DNA of 64,000 nucleotides. Origin: JAKACA01 sp963769255. GTDB taxonomy: Bacteria; Actinomycetota; Acidimicrobiia; Acidimicrobiales; Bog-793. A program made the translations under genes and the position numbers. Location of the stretch: NCBI GenBank assembly GCA_963769255.1, contig CAVYKV010000001.1, positions 806,001 to 870,000 of the forward strand. Reading direction: 5' to 3'. Positions 8,542 to 17,424 of the stretch are shown piece after piece. Each line of letters begins with the position of its first letter. Position 1 is the first letter of the stretch. The notes below the pieces were generated by a model. It saw nothing but the letters and a program-made list of their open reading frames with translations, made no database searches and had not been told where the DNA came from.

Positions 8542-10545
8542 ATGTCGGACTCGATGACCGGCCACCCGGAGCCGGCCGAGCGTGCACCCGGGGACGCCTC
8601 CCCGGCGCGCCCGCCGCGGCCTCCCGGGGACTCGGCGGCCTCTCCCGGCTCGCCAGGGGACCAGGGTCCCCCTCCCGCAGGGGGGCGGCAGGCCGGGTCC
8701 CCGCAGGGCGCCCCAGCCCAGAACGCCCCGGCACCTAGCTCACGGCTACCGAGCTCGCCGGGCGCCGAGCACGCAGCAGGCGGGCCCGCGCCCGTACGAC
8801 CGCGCATCGGCGACACGCGCCCTGCCCCAGCCGTCCCGCCGCCCGCCAACGGGGCTCGCCAGTCCGACCCGGTGAAGGGATCGTCCGGCTCGGGCTCGAC
8901 GGGGACCGGCTCGGGTGGGTCGGGCCGGCGCCGCCGGGGAGGTCGTGGACGGCGCGGATCCGGCAGCGGCGGCGGTTCGGGCGGCCAAGGCCAGTCGGGC
9001 GGCCAAGGTCAGTCGGGGGGCCAGGGCCAGTCCGCCGGCCGCTCCGGCACGCCGGCCACCGGCGGCGTCGACCGTGCGGTGGGCAACGGGCGCGCCGGCC
9101 AGACCGACGCCGGCACGGCGGGCTCGACGGAGCCGGCGACCTCGGCCGGCGGGCGGGGCGGCGGGCGCCAGGCGACCACGCCACCCAAGCCGCCGACGGC
9201 GGGCGAGGCGCCGGAGACGGACGAGGGAGACGACACCCAGGCCCTGGCTCCCCGGCGGGGGAGGGAGCGCCGGGGCCGTCCCGTCGGCCGCTACCTCATG
9301 TGCGTCCACGTGGAGCCGGAGCTGACCCAGATCGCCGTGCTGGAGGGACGCGCCCTCGTCGAGCACTACGTGGCGAGGCCGCAGGACGACGCCCTGCAGA
9401 TCATCGGCAACATCTACCGGGGTCGGGTGAAGAACGTCCTTCCCGGCATGGAAGCGGCCTTCGTCGACATCGGGACGCCGAAGAACGCCGTCCTCTACTG
9501 GGGTGACGTCTCCTTCGATCGCGACGACATCGAGCGGCAGCCGGGCGCCGACCGCATCGAGCACCTCCTCAGGCCCGGCCAGACGATCGTCTGTCAGGTC
9601 ACGAAGAACCCCATCGGGCTGAAGGGGGCGCGTCTCACGCAGGAGGTGTCGATACCGGGCCGTTTCGTCGTGCTCGTGCCCCAGTCGAACACCTACGGCA
9701 TCTCGCGGCGCCTCGACGACAACGAGCGCCGCCGCCTGCGGCGCATCCTCGACGAGGTGAGGCCGGAGGGCCACGGGCTCATCGTACGAACGGCGGCGGC
9801 GGGCGCCTCCGCCGAGGACCTCCGTCACGACGTCCTGCAGCTGGTGGCGCGTTGGGACGAGATCGACGAGCGCGCCAAGCGCCTGCCGGCGCCGGCGCTG
9901 CTCTACGCGGAGCCTCACATGGCGGTGCGGATCATCCGCGAGGAGCTCACCGAGGAGCACCGGTCCGTGCTCATCGACGACCCGGCGCTCTACGAGGTCG
10001 TGAAGTCCTACGTGGCCGAGCTGGAGCCGGCCCTCGCCGAGCGCATCGAGCTGTACGACACCACGACGGAGCCGCTGCCCCTCTTCGAGCGCCACCACGT
10101 GCACGAGCAGCTGCACAAGGCGCTCGACCGCAAGGTGTGGCTGCCGTCGGGAGGATCGCTCATCATCGAGCGGACGGAGGCCCTCACGGTCATCGACGTC
10201 AACACGGGGAAGAACGTCGGTTCCTCGAGCCTCGAGGAGACCGTCTTCGAGAACAACCTCGAAGCGGCGGCCGAGATCGCCCGGCAGCTGCGGCTGCGCG
10301 ACATCGGCGGGATCATCGTCATCGACTTCATCGACATGGAGGTGAAGGCGAACCGCCAAGCGGTCACGTCGGCCTTCAAAGCTGCCCTTGCCCGCGACAA
10401 GACGCCGACGCAGGTCTACGACATCTCCGAGCTCGGGCTCGTGGAGATGACGCGAAAGCGTGTCGGGGAGGGCCTCGTCGAGACCCTCTCGCAGACCTGC
10501 CCCATGTGCGGGGGACGCGGGATCGTCTTCGAGGAGCCGCGATGA
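8542..10545 (+). CDS. rne: Ribonuclease E/G family protein
   Basis: Endoribonuclease for mRNA decay and rRNA processing. Residues 1 to about 245 are a Pro/Ala/Gly/Gln-rich extension including an RRRRGGRGRR basic patch. The catalytic half then follows: an S1-like RNA-binding domain (MCVHVEPELTQIAVLEG, IYRGRVKNVLPGMEAAFVDIG), the 5' sensor region, and a DNase I-like active site with Asp552 in VIDVNTGKN and Asp595 in VIDFIDM. A zinc-link CPMC at 653-656 lies almost at the C-terminus. Unlike E. coli RNase E, the disordered region is N-terminal and there is no C-terminal scaffold. ATG 8542 is chosen for its GAAGGGATC ribosome site; the frame is open further upstream without one. Confidence 0.93.
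   Translation: MSDSMTGHPEPAERAPGDASPARPPRPPGDSAASPGSPGDQGPPPAGGRQAGSPQGAPAQNAPAPSSRLPSSPGAEHAAGGPAPVRPRIGDTRPAPAVPPPANGARQSDPVKGSSGSGSTGTGSGGSGRRRRGGRGRRGSGSGGGSGGQGQSGGQGQSGGQGQSAGRSGTPATGGVDRAVGNGRAGQTDAGTAGSTEPATSAGGRGGGRQATTPPKPPTAGEAPETDEGDDTQALAPRRGRERRGRPVGRYLMCVHVEPELTQIAVLEGRALVEHYVARPQDDALQIIGNIYRGRVKNVLPGMEAAFVDIGTPKNAVLYWGDVSFDRDDIERQPGADRIEHLLRPGQTIVCQVTKNPIGLKGARLTQEVSIPGRFVVLVPQSNTYGISRRLDDNERRRLRRILDEVRPEGHGLIVRTAAAGASAEDLRHDVLQLVARWDEIDERAKRLPAPALLYAEPHMAVRIIREELTEEHRSVLIDDPALYEVVKSYVAELEPALAERIELYDTTTEPLPLFERHHVHEQLHKALDRKVWLPSGGSLIIERTEALTVIDVNTGKNVGSSSLEETVFENNLEAAAEIARQLRLRDIGGIIVIDFIDMEVKANRQAVTSAFKAALARDKTPTQVYDISELGLVEMTRKRVGEGLVETLSQTCPMCGGRGIVFEEPR
8983..9036 (+). 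repeat. 18-bp in-frame tandem repeat, three copies, in rne
   Basis: Three imperfect 18-base units begin at 8983, 9001 and 9019 and encode GQGQSG-type hexapeptides in the disordered N-terminus of RNase E/G. Confidence 0.8.
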
Positions 10546-10593
10546 GGCGGCCCGCCGGTCCGGCGCCTGTCCGGCGCGCCGGAGCCGTCGTAC

Positions 10594-10599
10594 TAGGGT
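10594..10599 (+). promoter_or_regulatory. Candidate -10 hexamer TAGGGT before rplU
   Basis: TAGGGT ends 9 bases before the rplU ATG, so the message would start close to the start codon. A GGAG lies between them, so either leaderless or very short-leader initiation is possible. Confidence 0.35.
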
Positions 10600-10608
10600 A
10601 GGAGCCCT

Positions 10609-10986
10609 ATGTATGCGGTCATCAACGCCGGGGGCAAGCAGGAGCGTGTCGAGGTCGGCGAGCTCGTCGACGTCGAGCTGCTCCACGTCGCCCCGGGCGA
10701 CGAGGTCACCCTCACTCCTCTCCTCGTCGTCGACGGCGCCGATGTCACGGTGTCGGTCGAGGCGCTTGCGTCCACTCCGGTCACGGCGACGGTCGTCGGA
10801 GAGGTGAAGGGGCCGAAGATCGTCGGTTTCACCTACAAGTCGAAGACGCGCCAGCGCAGGCACTACGGGCACCGCCAGCGGTACACGACGCTCGAGATCA
10901 CGGGCATCGGCTCCGAGCGCCCGGAGCGCGCAGAGGCAGCGGACGAGGACACCGGCGAGGACCCCGCAGCGGGCGACGAGGACTGA
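10609..10986 (+). CDS. rplU: 50S ribosomal protein L21
   Basis: Binds 23S rRNA domain I and L20. MYAVINAGGKQERV is the L21 N-terminal signature and KSKTRQRRHYGHRQRYTTLEI the conserved basic RNA-binding block. The L21 core is about 103 residues; here an acidic tail of about 20 residues (rich in Glu and Asp) follows it, giving 125. It is followed after 12 bases by rpmA, the usual pair. Confidence 0.97.
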   Translation: MYAVINAGGKQERVEVGELVDVELLHVAPGDEVTLTPLLVVDGADVTVSVEALASTPVTATVVGEVKGPKIVGFTYKSKTRQRRHYGHRQRYTTLEITGIGSERPERAEAADEDTGEDPAAGDED

Positions 10987-10998
10987 GGAGGCCCTGAG

Positions 10999-11295
10999 AT
11001 GTCGAAGACGAAGGGTGGGGGCTCCACCCGCAACGGACGTGACTCGAATGCCCAGCGCCTCGGCGTGAAGGTGTACGACGGCACGAAGGTGCACGCCGGA
11101 ACGATCATCGTCCGCCAGCGCGGCACGCATTTTCACCCCGGCGAGAACGTGGGCCGCGGCAAGGACGACACCCTCTTCGCCACGGCCGACGGCAGCGTCA
11201 AGTTCGGCAACCGGCGCGGGCGGCGGCTCGTCGACATCCTTCCGGCCGACGCATCAGTCGCGAACGGCGGAAGCACCGCTCCGCAGCACGTTTGA
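10999..11295 (+). CDS. rpmA: 50S ribosomal protein L27
   Basis: Peptidyl-transferase-proximal ribosomal protein. The N-terminus SKTKGGGSTRNGRDS and GTIIVRQRGTHFHPGENVGRGKDDTLFA match L27, with no N-terminal pre-peptide. About 12 extra residues (ending TAPQHV) extend past the usual C-terminus. The upstream GAGGAGGCC gives a ribosome site. The stop overlaps the TTG start of the next gene (TTGA). Confidence 0.97.
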   Translation: MSKTKGGGSTRNGRDSNAQRLGVKVYDGTKVHAGTIIVRQRGTHFHPGENVGRGKDDTLFATADGSVKFGNRRGRRLVDILPADASVANGGSTAPQHV

Positions 11296-11900
11296 GCGAG
11301 GGCGGGATGCCCTCTCCTCCCTCCAAGGGCCGCCTCGTCGTGGCCTCGCCATCGCTGGAGGACCCGAACTTCCACCGCACCGTCGTGTTCTTGCTGGCGG
11401 CGGACTCAGAAGGAGCGCTCGGCGTCGTGCTCAACCGGCCGAGTGACACCTCCATCGACGAGGTCGTGCCCCACTGGGGCTTCCACGCCTCCGAGCCGCC
11501 TGTCCTCTTCGTGGGCGGCCCGGTGCAGCCGAACGCCGCCATCTGCGTCGGAAAGGCCAAGGAGACCGTTCGGGAGCGGGCGGCATCGGCCGAGGCCTCC
11601 GACGACGACGGGGGAGGCTTCTCGCCGCTCATCGGCGACCTCGGCACCGTCGACCTGAACCGGGCCCCGGACGAGATCGGCGTCGCCTTCAGCGGCCTGC
11701 GCGTCTTCACCGGGTACTCCGGATGGGGACCGGGCCAGCTCGAGGAGGAGATCGACGCAGGAGCCTGGTTCGTCGTCGACGGCCGGCAGGACGACGTGCT
11801 GTGCACCGATCCGGGGGACCTCTGGGGGCAGGTCCTCCGCCGGCAGGGCGGCTGGCTCGCCGTGCTCGCCCGCCATCCTGTCGACGCCTCGCTCAACTGA
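11292..11900 (+). CDS. YqgE/AlgH family protein
   Basis: Member of the UPF0301 family, of unknown biochemical role. It shows the family features KGRLVVASPSLEDPNFHRTVVFLL near the N-terminus (residues about 12-35), GVVLNRPS, and GGPVQPNA in the middle. An Asp/Gly-rich loop follows, then VFTGYSGWGPGQLEEEI and WFVVD in the second half. Length is 202 residues. The TTG at 11292 overlaps the rpmA stop; ATG 11307 is an alternative start five codons later. It lies between ribosomal genes and obg, suggesting co-expression with ribosome assembly. Confidence 0.85.
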   Translation: MSEGGMPSPPSKGRLVVASPSLEDPNFHRTVVFLLAADSEGALGVVLNRPSDTSIDEVVPHWGFHASEPPVLFVGGPVQPNAAICVGKAKETVRERAASAEASDDDGGGFSPLIGDLGTVDLNRAPDEIGVAFSGLRVFTGYSGWGPGQLEEEIDAGAWFVVDGRQDDVLCTDPGDLWGQVLRRQGGWLAVLARHPVDASLN

Positions 11901-11906
11901 GCGGCC

Positions 11907-13202
11907 GTGCCAGGGTTCGTCGACGAGGCACAGGTCCACGTCAAAGCAGGCAATGGGGGGGCCGGGGCCGTCTCCTTCCGCCGTGAGGCGCACGTCTCGA
12001 AGGGAGGCCCCGACGGTGGCGACGGGGGCGCCGGCGGCCACGTCTACCTGGAGGCGACGAACCAGGTCGTCTCCCTCCTCGGCTTCGAGGACCACCCCTT
12101 CCGACGCGCCGAGGACGGGACGCACGGCGGCGGCAAGCGCCGGCACGGCCGCCGCGGTGCCGACCTCGTCGTGCCGGTTCCCGAAGGCACTCTCGTGCAC
12201 TCCCTCGACGGTGACCTCCTGGCGGATCTCGTCAGCCGCGGTGACCGTTTCCTCGCCGCCGAGGGCGGCCGCAGCGGCCGCGGCAACGCCCGCTTCCTCT
12301 CCAACCGGCTGCGGGCTCCCGCCTTCGCCGAGCAGGGGGAGATCGGGGAGGAGCGCTGGCTGAACCTCGAGCTCGAGCTCATGGCGGACGTCGCCGTCGT
12401 CGGGTTCCCGAATGCCGGCAAGTCGACGCTCGTCTCCCGCCTCTCCGCCGCTCGCCCGAAGATCGCCGACTACCCCTTCACGACGCTCGTGCCCCATCTC
12501 GGCGTCGTGCACGTCGGCGGCCGCTCCGCCTCGAGGGACGCCTCCGAGTTCGTCATCGCCGACATCCCGGGCCTCATCGAGGGCGCCGCCGACGGGCGGG
12601 GCCTCGGGCACCGCTTCCTCCGGCACGTGGAGCGGGCTCGCGTCCTCCTCGTCCTCGTCGACCTCGCCACCCGAGAAGACGGTGTGCCGACAGAGGGACG
12701 GACGCCGGCGAGCCAGCTCGCCGCACTCCTGCACGAGCTCGAGCGCTACCGCCCCGAGCTGTTGGAGCGGAGCCGGCTCGTCGTCGGCTCGAGGCTGGAC
12801 GCCGCACCCGAGCCCACTCGCCCCCTGCCCGAGAGTTACGGAGGCGATCTCGAGATCTCCGCCGTGACCGGGTCCGGAGTCGACGACCTGGCGCGGCGGT
12901 GCCTCGAGATGGTGGCGAACGCCCGCCGGGAGGCGCCAACGCCTCGCAGCTTCGGTGTCGTCCACCGTCCGGCGGCCGACGGCGTCACGGTGGAACGGCC
13001 CGGCGCCGTCTGGGTCGTCTCGGGCCGGGAGGCGCTGCGAGCCGTCGCCGTCTCCGACCTGAACGACCCCGATGCCCTCGCCCACGTGCAGCGCCGCCTG
13101 AAGCGCATCGGCGTCGACCGGGCCCTCGCCCGGGCGGGCGCCAGGGAAGGGGACCCGGTGCAGATCGGCCGCATGGAGTTCTCCTACGAACCCGACGGGT
13201 GA
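11907..13202 (+). CDS. obg: GTPase Obg/CgtA
   Basis: Ribosome-associated GTPase for 50S maturation and stress control. The glycine-rich Obg fold occupies residues 1-158 (GNGGAGAVSFRRE, GGPDGGDGGAGG). The G domain has G1 GFPNAGKS at 166-173, switch I TT in DYPFTTL, G3 DIPGLIEGA, and G5 ISAVTGSG. The usual NKxD guanine-specificity motif is not intact: the aligned position reads SRLD at 295-298. An OCT domain completes the 431 residues. The GTG start lies 6 bases after the previous stop, and proB follows after 4 bases, consistent with one operon. Confidence 0.95.
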   Translation: MPGFVDEAQVHVKAGNGGAGAVSFRREAHVSKGGPDGGDGGAGGHVYLEATNQVVSLLGFEDHPFRRAEDGTHGGGKRRHGRRGADLVVPVPEGTLVHSLDGDLLADLVSRGDRFLAAEGGRSGRGNARFLSNRLRAPAFAEQGEIGEERWLNLELELMADVAVVGFPNAGKSTLVSRLSAARPKIADYPFTTLVPHLGVVHVGGRSASRDASEFVIADIPGLIEGAADGRGLGHRFLRHVERARVLLVLVDLATREDGVPTEGRTPASQLAALLHELERYRPELLERSRLVVGSRLDAAPEPTRPLPESYGGDLEISAVTGSGVDDLARRCLEMVANARREAPTPRSFGVVHRPAADGVTVERPGAVWVVSGREALRAVAVSDLNDPDALAHVQRRLKRIGVDRALARAGAREGDPVQIGRMEFSYEPDG

Positions 13203-13206
13203 AGCG

Positions 13207-14334
13207 ATGATCGTCGTCGTCAAGATCGGCACGAGCTCGATCACCTCGCGCGGTGGGGGCGTCGATGCCGGTGCCATCGGGAAGCTGGCCTCCGACCTGG
13301 CGCCGTTGCGCCCCGACGGTCACCGCGTCGTCCTCGTCACCTCGGGCGCCGTCACCGCCGGGGTGGCGGCCATGCACCCCGGTGGGCAACACCCTGGCGG
13401 GCAACGGGCCAGCGAGCAACGTCCGACCGACCCCGTCACCTTGCAGGCCCTCTCCGCCATCGGCCAGCACCGGCTCATGCGTGTCTACGACGACGCCTTC
13501 GCCGCCCTCGGCGTGCACGTCGGGCAGGTCCTCCTCGCCCCCATCGACTTCGCCCACCGGCCGCGCTACCTGCACGCCCGCGAGACGCTCCGTCGCCTCC
13601 TCGATCTCGGCGTCCTGCCGATCGTGAACGAGAACGACGCCATCGCCGACGACGAGATCCGCTTCGGAGACAACGACCGCCTGGCGGCCCTCGTCGCCCA
13701 TCTCGTCCGCGCCGACCTGCTCGTCCTCCTCACCGACACGCCCGGTCTCTTCAGCGCCGATCCCCGCCTGGACGACGGGGCCACCCTCATCGAGTCCGTC
13801 ATCGAGATCGGCCACGAGCTCGAGGCGGCGGCGGGCGGCCCGGGCAGCGACGGTGCACGCGGTGGCATGGCGTCGAAGCTGGCCGCCGCCAAGATGGCCG
13901 CCTGGTCGGGCGTGCGCACCGTCATCGCAGCCGCCGAGCGCCCCCGTGTCCTCGCCGACGCCGTGGCCGGGCTCGCCGAGGTGGGCACGACGTTCCTGCC
14001 GCACCGGCGCTCCCTCCCGGCCCGCAAGCTCTGGATCGCCTTCGCCCTCAAGCCGGCTGGCGTGCTCGTCGTGGACGACGGCGCCCGGCGGGCACTTGTC
14101 GAGCGGGGGACGAGCCTGCTGGCGGCCGGCGTGAGGGAGGCGGTGGGCGGCTTCGTCGAGGACGATGCCGTCGAGATCCGCGGGCCGGACGGCGCCGTCT
14201 TCGCCAAGGGCATCGTGCGTGTGAGCGCCGCCCGGGCCGGCGACTGGCTCGGTCGCCGCACGGCCGAGCTCCCGCCCGAGCTCGCCGAGGAGGTCGTGCA
14301 CCGCGACGACCTCGTCGTGCTCGGGGACGCCTGA
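13207..14334 (+). CDS. proB: Glutamate 5-kinase
   Basis: First step of proline synthesis, phosphorylating glutamate. The amino-acid kinase domain begins VVVKIGTSSI and includes VTSGAVTAG, PIVNENDAIADDEIRFGDND and LLTDTPGLFSADP, followed by GGMASKLAAAKMA. A PUA domain occupies roughly residues 275-370. The loop after VAAMHPGG contains a short repeated insertion (GGQHPGGQ) not expected in the family. Obg is directly upstream; proA is about 3 kb away beyond three unrelated genes, so proBA is split. Confidence 0.95.
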   Translation: MIVVVKIGTSSITSRGGGVDAGAIGKLASDLAPLRPDGHRVVLVTSGAVTAGVAAMHPGGQHPGGQRASEQRPTDPVTLQALSAIGQHRLMRVYDDAFAALGVHVGQVLLAPIDFAHRPRYLHARETLRRLLDLGVLPIVNENDAIADDEIRFGDNDRLAALVAHLVRADLLVLLTDTPGLFSADPRLDDGATLIESVIEIGHELEAAAGGPGSDGARGGMASKLAAAKMAAWSGVRTVIAAAERPRVLADAVAGLAEVGTTFLPHRRSLPARKLWIAFALKPAGVLVVDDGARRALVERGTSLLAAGVREAVGGFVEDDAVEIRGPDGAVFAKGIVRVSAARAGDWLGRRTAELPPELAEEVVHRDDLVVLGDA

Positions 14335-14359
14335 GCTTGCTCGGCGCGCCGCCTCAGGC
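14329..14359. terminator. Candidate bidirectional terminator between convergent genes
   Basis: GCCTGAG (14329-14335) and CTCAGGC (14353-14359) form a 7-bp inverted repeat enclosing an inner palindromic CGGCGCGCCG. The arms contain the stop codons of both convergent genes. There is no T tract. Confidence 0.35.
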
Positions 14360-15811
14360 CGGCCCGATGTCGGGCGGGCGCCTCACCCCGAACACGTCGG
14401 AGAGGGCCGCCAGGGCGGCCAGCTCCCCACAGCGGCCGTGCACGCCCGGGCCGGGCGGCGTGGAGGCCGAGCAGAGGTAGAGGCCACCGGCGCCGGTGCG
14501 GTGGGGAACCCATCGCAGGGCCGGGCGGGCCACGGTCTGGGCGAGGGTCTGAGCGCCCGCACCGATGTCGCCGCCGACGTAGTTGGGGTTGTACGCCTCC
14601 ATGCCCGCCGCCGTGCGCACGGAGACGGCGGTGACGAGGTCTCGCCAGCCGGGGGTGAATCGTTCGATCTGGCGGGCGACGGCCTCGCTGCGGTCGAGGG
14701 TCGAGCCGGCCGGCACGTGGCAGTAGGCCCACAGCGTGTGCGTACCCGCCGGAGAGCGCGTCCCGTCCGCGACCGCCGGCTGCACGACGAGCACGAACGG
14801 GTGGTCCGGGTGCCGGCCGGCCGCCACCTCCGCCTCGGCGGCGGCGATCTCCTCGAAGGTGCCGCCGACGTGGATGGTGCCGGCGCGGCGGCAGGCCTCC
14901 GCCGTCCACGGCACGGGCCCGGAGAGCGCCCAGTCGACCTTGCAGACGCCGGGGCCGTATCGGAACCGCTCCGCCCGCCGGCGCTGCCTCGGCGACAACC
15001 GTTCCCCGGCGAGCTGTGCGAGAGCCCGGGGCGTGAGGTCGAGGAGGACGGCTCGTGCCGGAGGCAGCCGGCCCAGCGACGTCACCTGCTCGCCGCAGAC
15101 GATCTCGCCGCCGAGACCTTCGACGGCCGCCACGAGGGCGGTCACGATGGCACCACTTCCGCCTTCGACCACCGGCCACCCGCACGACTGGGCGAGCGTC
15201 GCCAGGAGCAGCCCGACGCCGGCCGTGGCGGGTTGATCCAGCGGCATCATGGCGTGCGCCGCCGCCCCCGCCAGGAGGGAGCGGGCCTCGGCACCGTCGA
15301 GGTGGCGGGAGACCGTCTCGACCGAGCGCGCACCGAGGAGGCCGAAGCGGGCGGTGGCGAACGGCTGCCGGGGCACGCTTCGCAGCGATGAGAGGACGGC
15401 GGCGGTGATGGCGGGCTCGTGGGTCACGAGGGGCTGGAAGAGCCGCCGCCAGGCGCCGCCCGCCTGCCCGAGGCCGTCGCAGGTGGCGTCGAGGGAGGGA
15501 CGGACGGCACCGGCGCCACTGCCGTCTAGGGGGTGGGCGAAGGCGACCTCCGGCTGCAGGAGGCGGACGCCCCGCTCCTCGAGGCCGAATCGCCGGAAGA
15601 AACCCGAGGCGGCGGCGAGGGGGTGGACGGCGGCGCAGACGTCGTGGCGGAAGCCGGGCAGTGTCAGCTCCTCCGTGCGGCACCCCCCACCCGGCGTGCC
15701 GGCCATCTCGAAGACGGCGACGTCGAGGCCGGCAGCGCACAGCACGACGGCGGCGACGAGCCCGTTCGGGCCGGAGCCGACGACGACAGCGTCGTGGCGG
15801 CGACGGCGCAT
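14354..15811 (-). CDS. Phytoene dehydrogenase-like FAD-dependent oxidoreductase
   Basis: A 485-residue flavoprotein of the CrtI/amine-oxidase-like group (COG1233 type). The dinucleotide-binding motif VVVGSGPNGLVAA is at residues 9-21 and ends in an acidic FE that would bind the ribose of FAD. A C-terminal FAD-binding block GGLYLCSASTPPGPGVHGRCG matches the family's closing signature. Substrate is not determinable; there are no carotenoid genes nearby. The ATG at 15811 starts right at the FAD domain; the frame is open further upstream, but that stretch overlaps the next gene and is low-complexity. It lies 20 bases after the HD-domain gene on the same strand. Confidence 0.85.
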   Translation of the reverse strand: MRRRRHDAVVVGSGPNGLVAAVVLCAAGLDVAVFEMAGTPGGGCRTEELTLPGFRHDVCAAVHPLAAASGFFRRFGLEERGVRLLQPEVAFAHPLDGSGAGAVRPSLDATCDGLGQAGGAWRRLFQPLVTHEPAITAAVLSSLRSVPRQPFATARFGLLGARSVETVSRHLDGAEARSLLAGAAAHAMMPLDQPATAGVGLLLATLAQSCGWPVVEGGSGAIVTALVAAVEGLGGEIVCGEQVTSLGRLPPARAVLLDLTPRALAQLAGERLSPRQRRRAERFRYGPGVCKVDWALSGPVPWTAEACRRAGTIHVGGTFEEIAAAEAEVAAGRHPDHPFVLVVQPAVADGTRSPAGTHTLWAYCHVPAGSTLDRSEAVARQIERFTPGWRDLVTAVSVRTAAGMEAYNPNYVGGDIGAGAQTLAQTVARPALRWVPHRTGAGGLYLCSASTPPGPGVHGRCGELAALAALSDVFGVRRPPDIGPA

Positions 15812-15831
15812 GCAGGCGCGAGCCCCGCCGC

Positions 15832-16458
15832 TCAGCGCTCGAGGAGGCCGTCGCGCTCGGCCGCCTCGAGGACGCTTCGGGCGAAAGCCCACAAGGGCGT
15901 CGACGCCTCCCCGATACGGGAGTTGACGGCGAAGACGGCCTCCGCCCTCACGCCGTGCTCCCGCCAGGTGCGGGCCTCCACGGCGCGGTTCATCAGGAGG
16001 GGGAGGAGGCGGTCGATGGCCGCCGCCATGCGGGCGAGCGGGGTGGCGCGGGCCTCGAACTCCTCCCACAGCTCGGCGAACTGGCGAGCCTGCTCGTCCG
16101 GCAGGAGCCCGAAGATGCGCTCGGCGGCCGCCGCCTCCCGCACGACCTTGTCCGCCTGCGCCTGGGCATCGGCGTAGACGAAGGTGTCCCCGGCGTCGAT
16201 CTCGACGATGTCGTGCACCGCCAGCATGAGGGCGAGCCGCGTCGGGTCCACCGCCTCGTCGGCATGCTCGGCCAGCACGAGGCCGGCGAGCATGACGTGC
16301 CACATGTGCTCGCCGTCGTTCTCGAGGCGAGAGCCGTCGGTCACATAGGTGCGCCGGAGCACCGTCTTGGCCCGGTCGAGCTCCAGCACGAAGCGCAGCT
16401 GCCGCCCCAGCCGCTCCCCGGCCCCCGACTCCTCCAACGCCGCCTGCAGCCAGTCCAT
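15832..16458 (-). CDS. HD domain phosphohydrolase, YfbR-like
   Basis: A 208-residue metal-dependent phosphohydrolase resembling the HD_3 / 5'-deoxynucleotidase YfbR family. Likely metal ligands are the His in EHMWH (residue 51), the HD pair in LAVHDIVEIDAGD (82-83) and an Asp near 146 in MAAAIDRLLPLL. The family hydrolyses deoxynucleoside monophosphates or related compounds; the substrate here is inferred only at that level. It is transcribed divergently from the unknown gene at 16531, with 72 bases between them. Confidence 0.75.
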   Translation of the reverse strand: MDWLQAALEESGAGERLGRQLRFVLELDRAKTVLRRTYVTDGSRLENDGEHMWHVMLAGLVLAEHADEAVDPTRLALMLAVHDIVEIDAGDTFVYADAQAQADKVVREAAAAERIFGLLPDEQARQFAELWEEFEARATPLARMAAAIDRLLPLLMNRAVEARTWREHGVRAEAVFAVNSRIGEASTPLWAFARSVLEAAERDGLLER

Positions 16459-16530
16459 GGCTCCATCATGGACGCCCGGAACGAGACTGCGGTTAGCTTT
16501 GGCGCCAGCCCAGCACCGGAGGCCCCTGGA

Positions 16531-17403
16531 GTGAGCGTGGACGTGGAGCAGGACGCCCGTTTCGTGGCGACGGACGAGCAAGGACGGCAGGCGCACGCCG
16601 ACGAGGTGACGCTCTGGTCGTTCCCCGAGACGGCGGCGGATGGCACGGTGACGCCGGGTTCGGTCGAGGCGGCTCCCGGGGGCACCCGGCTGCTCGGTCT
16701 CGACGAGCTCCTCGAGGAGCTCGGCGCCCGCATCTTCGTGGCGACCGAGGACGCCGGCGAGGCGCGGCTCGTCGGGGAGACGGCGTGGTCGCCGACAGTG
16801 GCGGCCCGTTTCGCCCTCGACTGCGCCGAGCACGTCGTGCGCGGCGCCGGGGCGGCCTCGCCCGAGGTCGCCGAGTCGCTCGGCAACGTCGTGGGAGCCG
16901 CCCGCACCTGGCTCGACAAGTCGGAGGAGGCGGACGGGGGCCTGCTCGGCCGCTTCTCCCGCCTCGCCATGGCCCGGCGCCTCCGCCAGCAGGGCGACCT
17001 CGTCGGCGAGCTCGCCCTCGACTTCGCCGTCGACGCCGAGGCGGCCGGCGTCGACGTCTTCGAGGACGCCAGCTGGACGGCGGCGGCGTCCATCCGCGAC
17101 GCCGTGCTGGCCGCCGTCGAGGCGGTGCGCCAGCAGGGCTCCCCCCACCTCGTGCGGGCGGAGAACGCCCGCTACGAGGAAGGCGGGACGTCGTCTGCCG
17201 GCGCCCTGAGCGCCACGTTCACGACGCCCTGGGGGCCCTTCCACGCCGGCGTGCGGGGGGGCACGGTGCCTGCATGGACGGCGGCTGCCGAAGCTGCAGA
17301 GCGGGCCCGGCAGTCCGCCGGCGACGCCTCCGGTGCCGGAGCCTCCTCGGCCGAGCGGGCCTGGCAACGGGACCGGCTCCTCACGGCCTTGCGGGGCCGG
17401 TGA
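16531..17403 (+). CDS. Hypothetical protein
   Basis: Not recognised. A soluble 290-residue protein, rich in Ala, Glu and Asp, with no signal peptide or membrane segment. The first 90 residues look like alternating strands (DEVTLWSF, RIFVATED); the rest appears mainly helical with an Ala-rich C-terminus (AWTAAAEAAERARQ). GTG 16531 is preferred because GGAGG lies 8 bases upstream; ATG 16468 in the same frame would add 21 residues. It ends 21 bases before proA. Confidence 0.6.
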   Translation: MSVDVEQDARFVATDEQGRQAHADEVTLWSFPETAADGTVTPGSVEAAPGGTRLLGLDELLEELGARIFVATEDAGEARLVGETAWSPTVAARFALDCAEHVVRGAGAASPEVAESLGNVVGAARTWLDKSEEADGGLLGRFSRLAMARRLRQQGDLVGELALDFAVDAEAAGVDVFEDASWTAAASIRDAVLAAVEAVRQQGSPHLVRAENARYEEGGTSSAGALSATFTTPWGPFHAGVRGGTVPAWTAAAEAAERARQSAGDASGAGASSAERAWQRDRLLTALRGR

Positions 17404-17413
17404 GCGGTCCCGC

Positions 17414-17419
17414 TACCCT
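17414..17419 (+). promoter_or_regulatory. Candidate -10 hexamer TACCCT, leaderless proA
   Basis: TACCCT ends 5 bases before the proA ATG and there is no ribosome site, so a leaderless message starting at the ATG is likely. Confidence 0.45.
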
Positions 17420-17424
17420 GTCCC

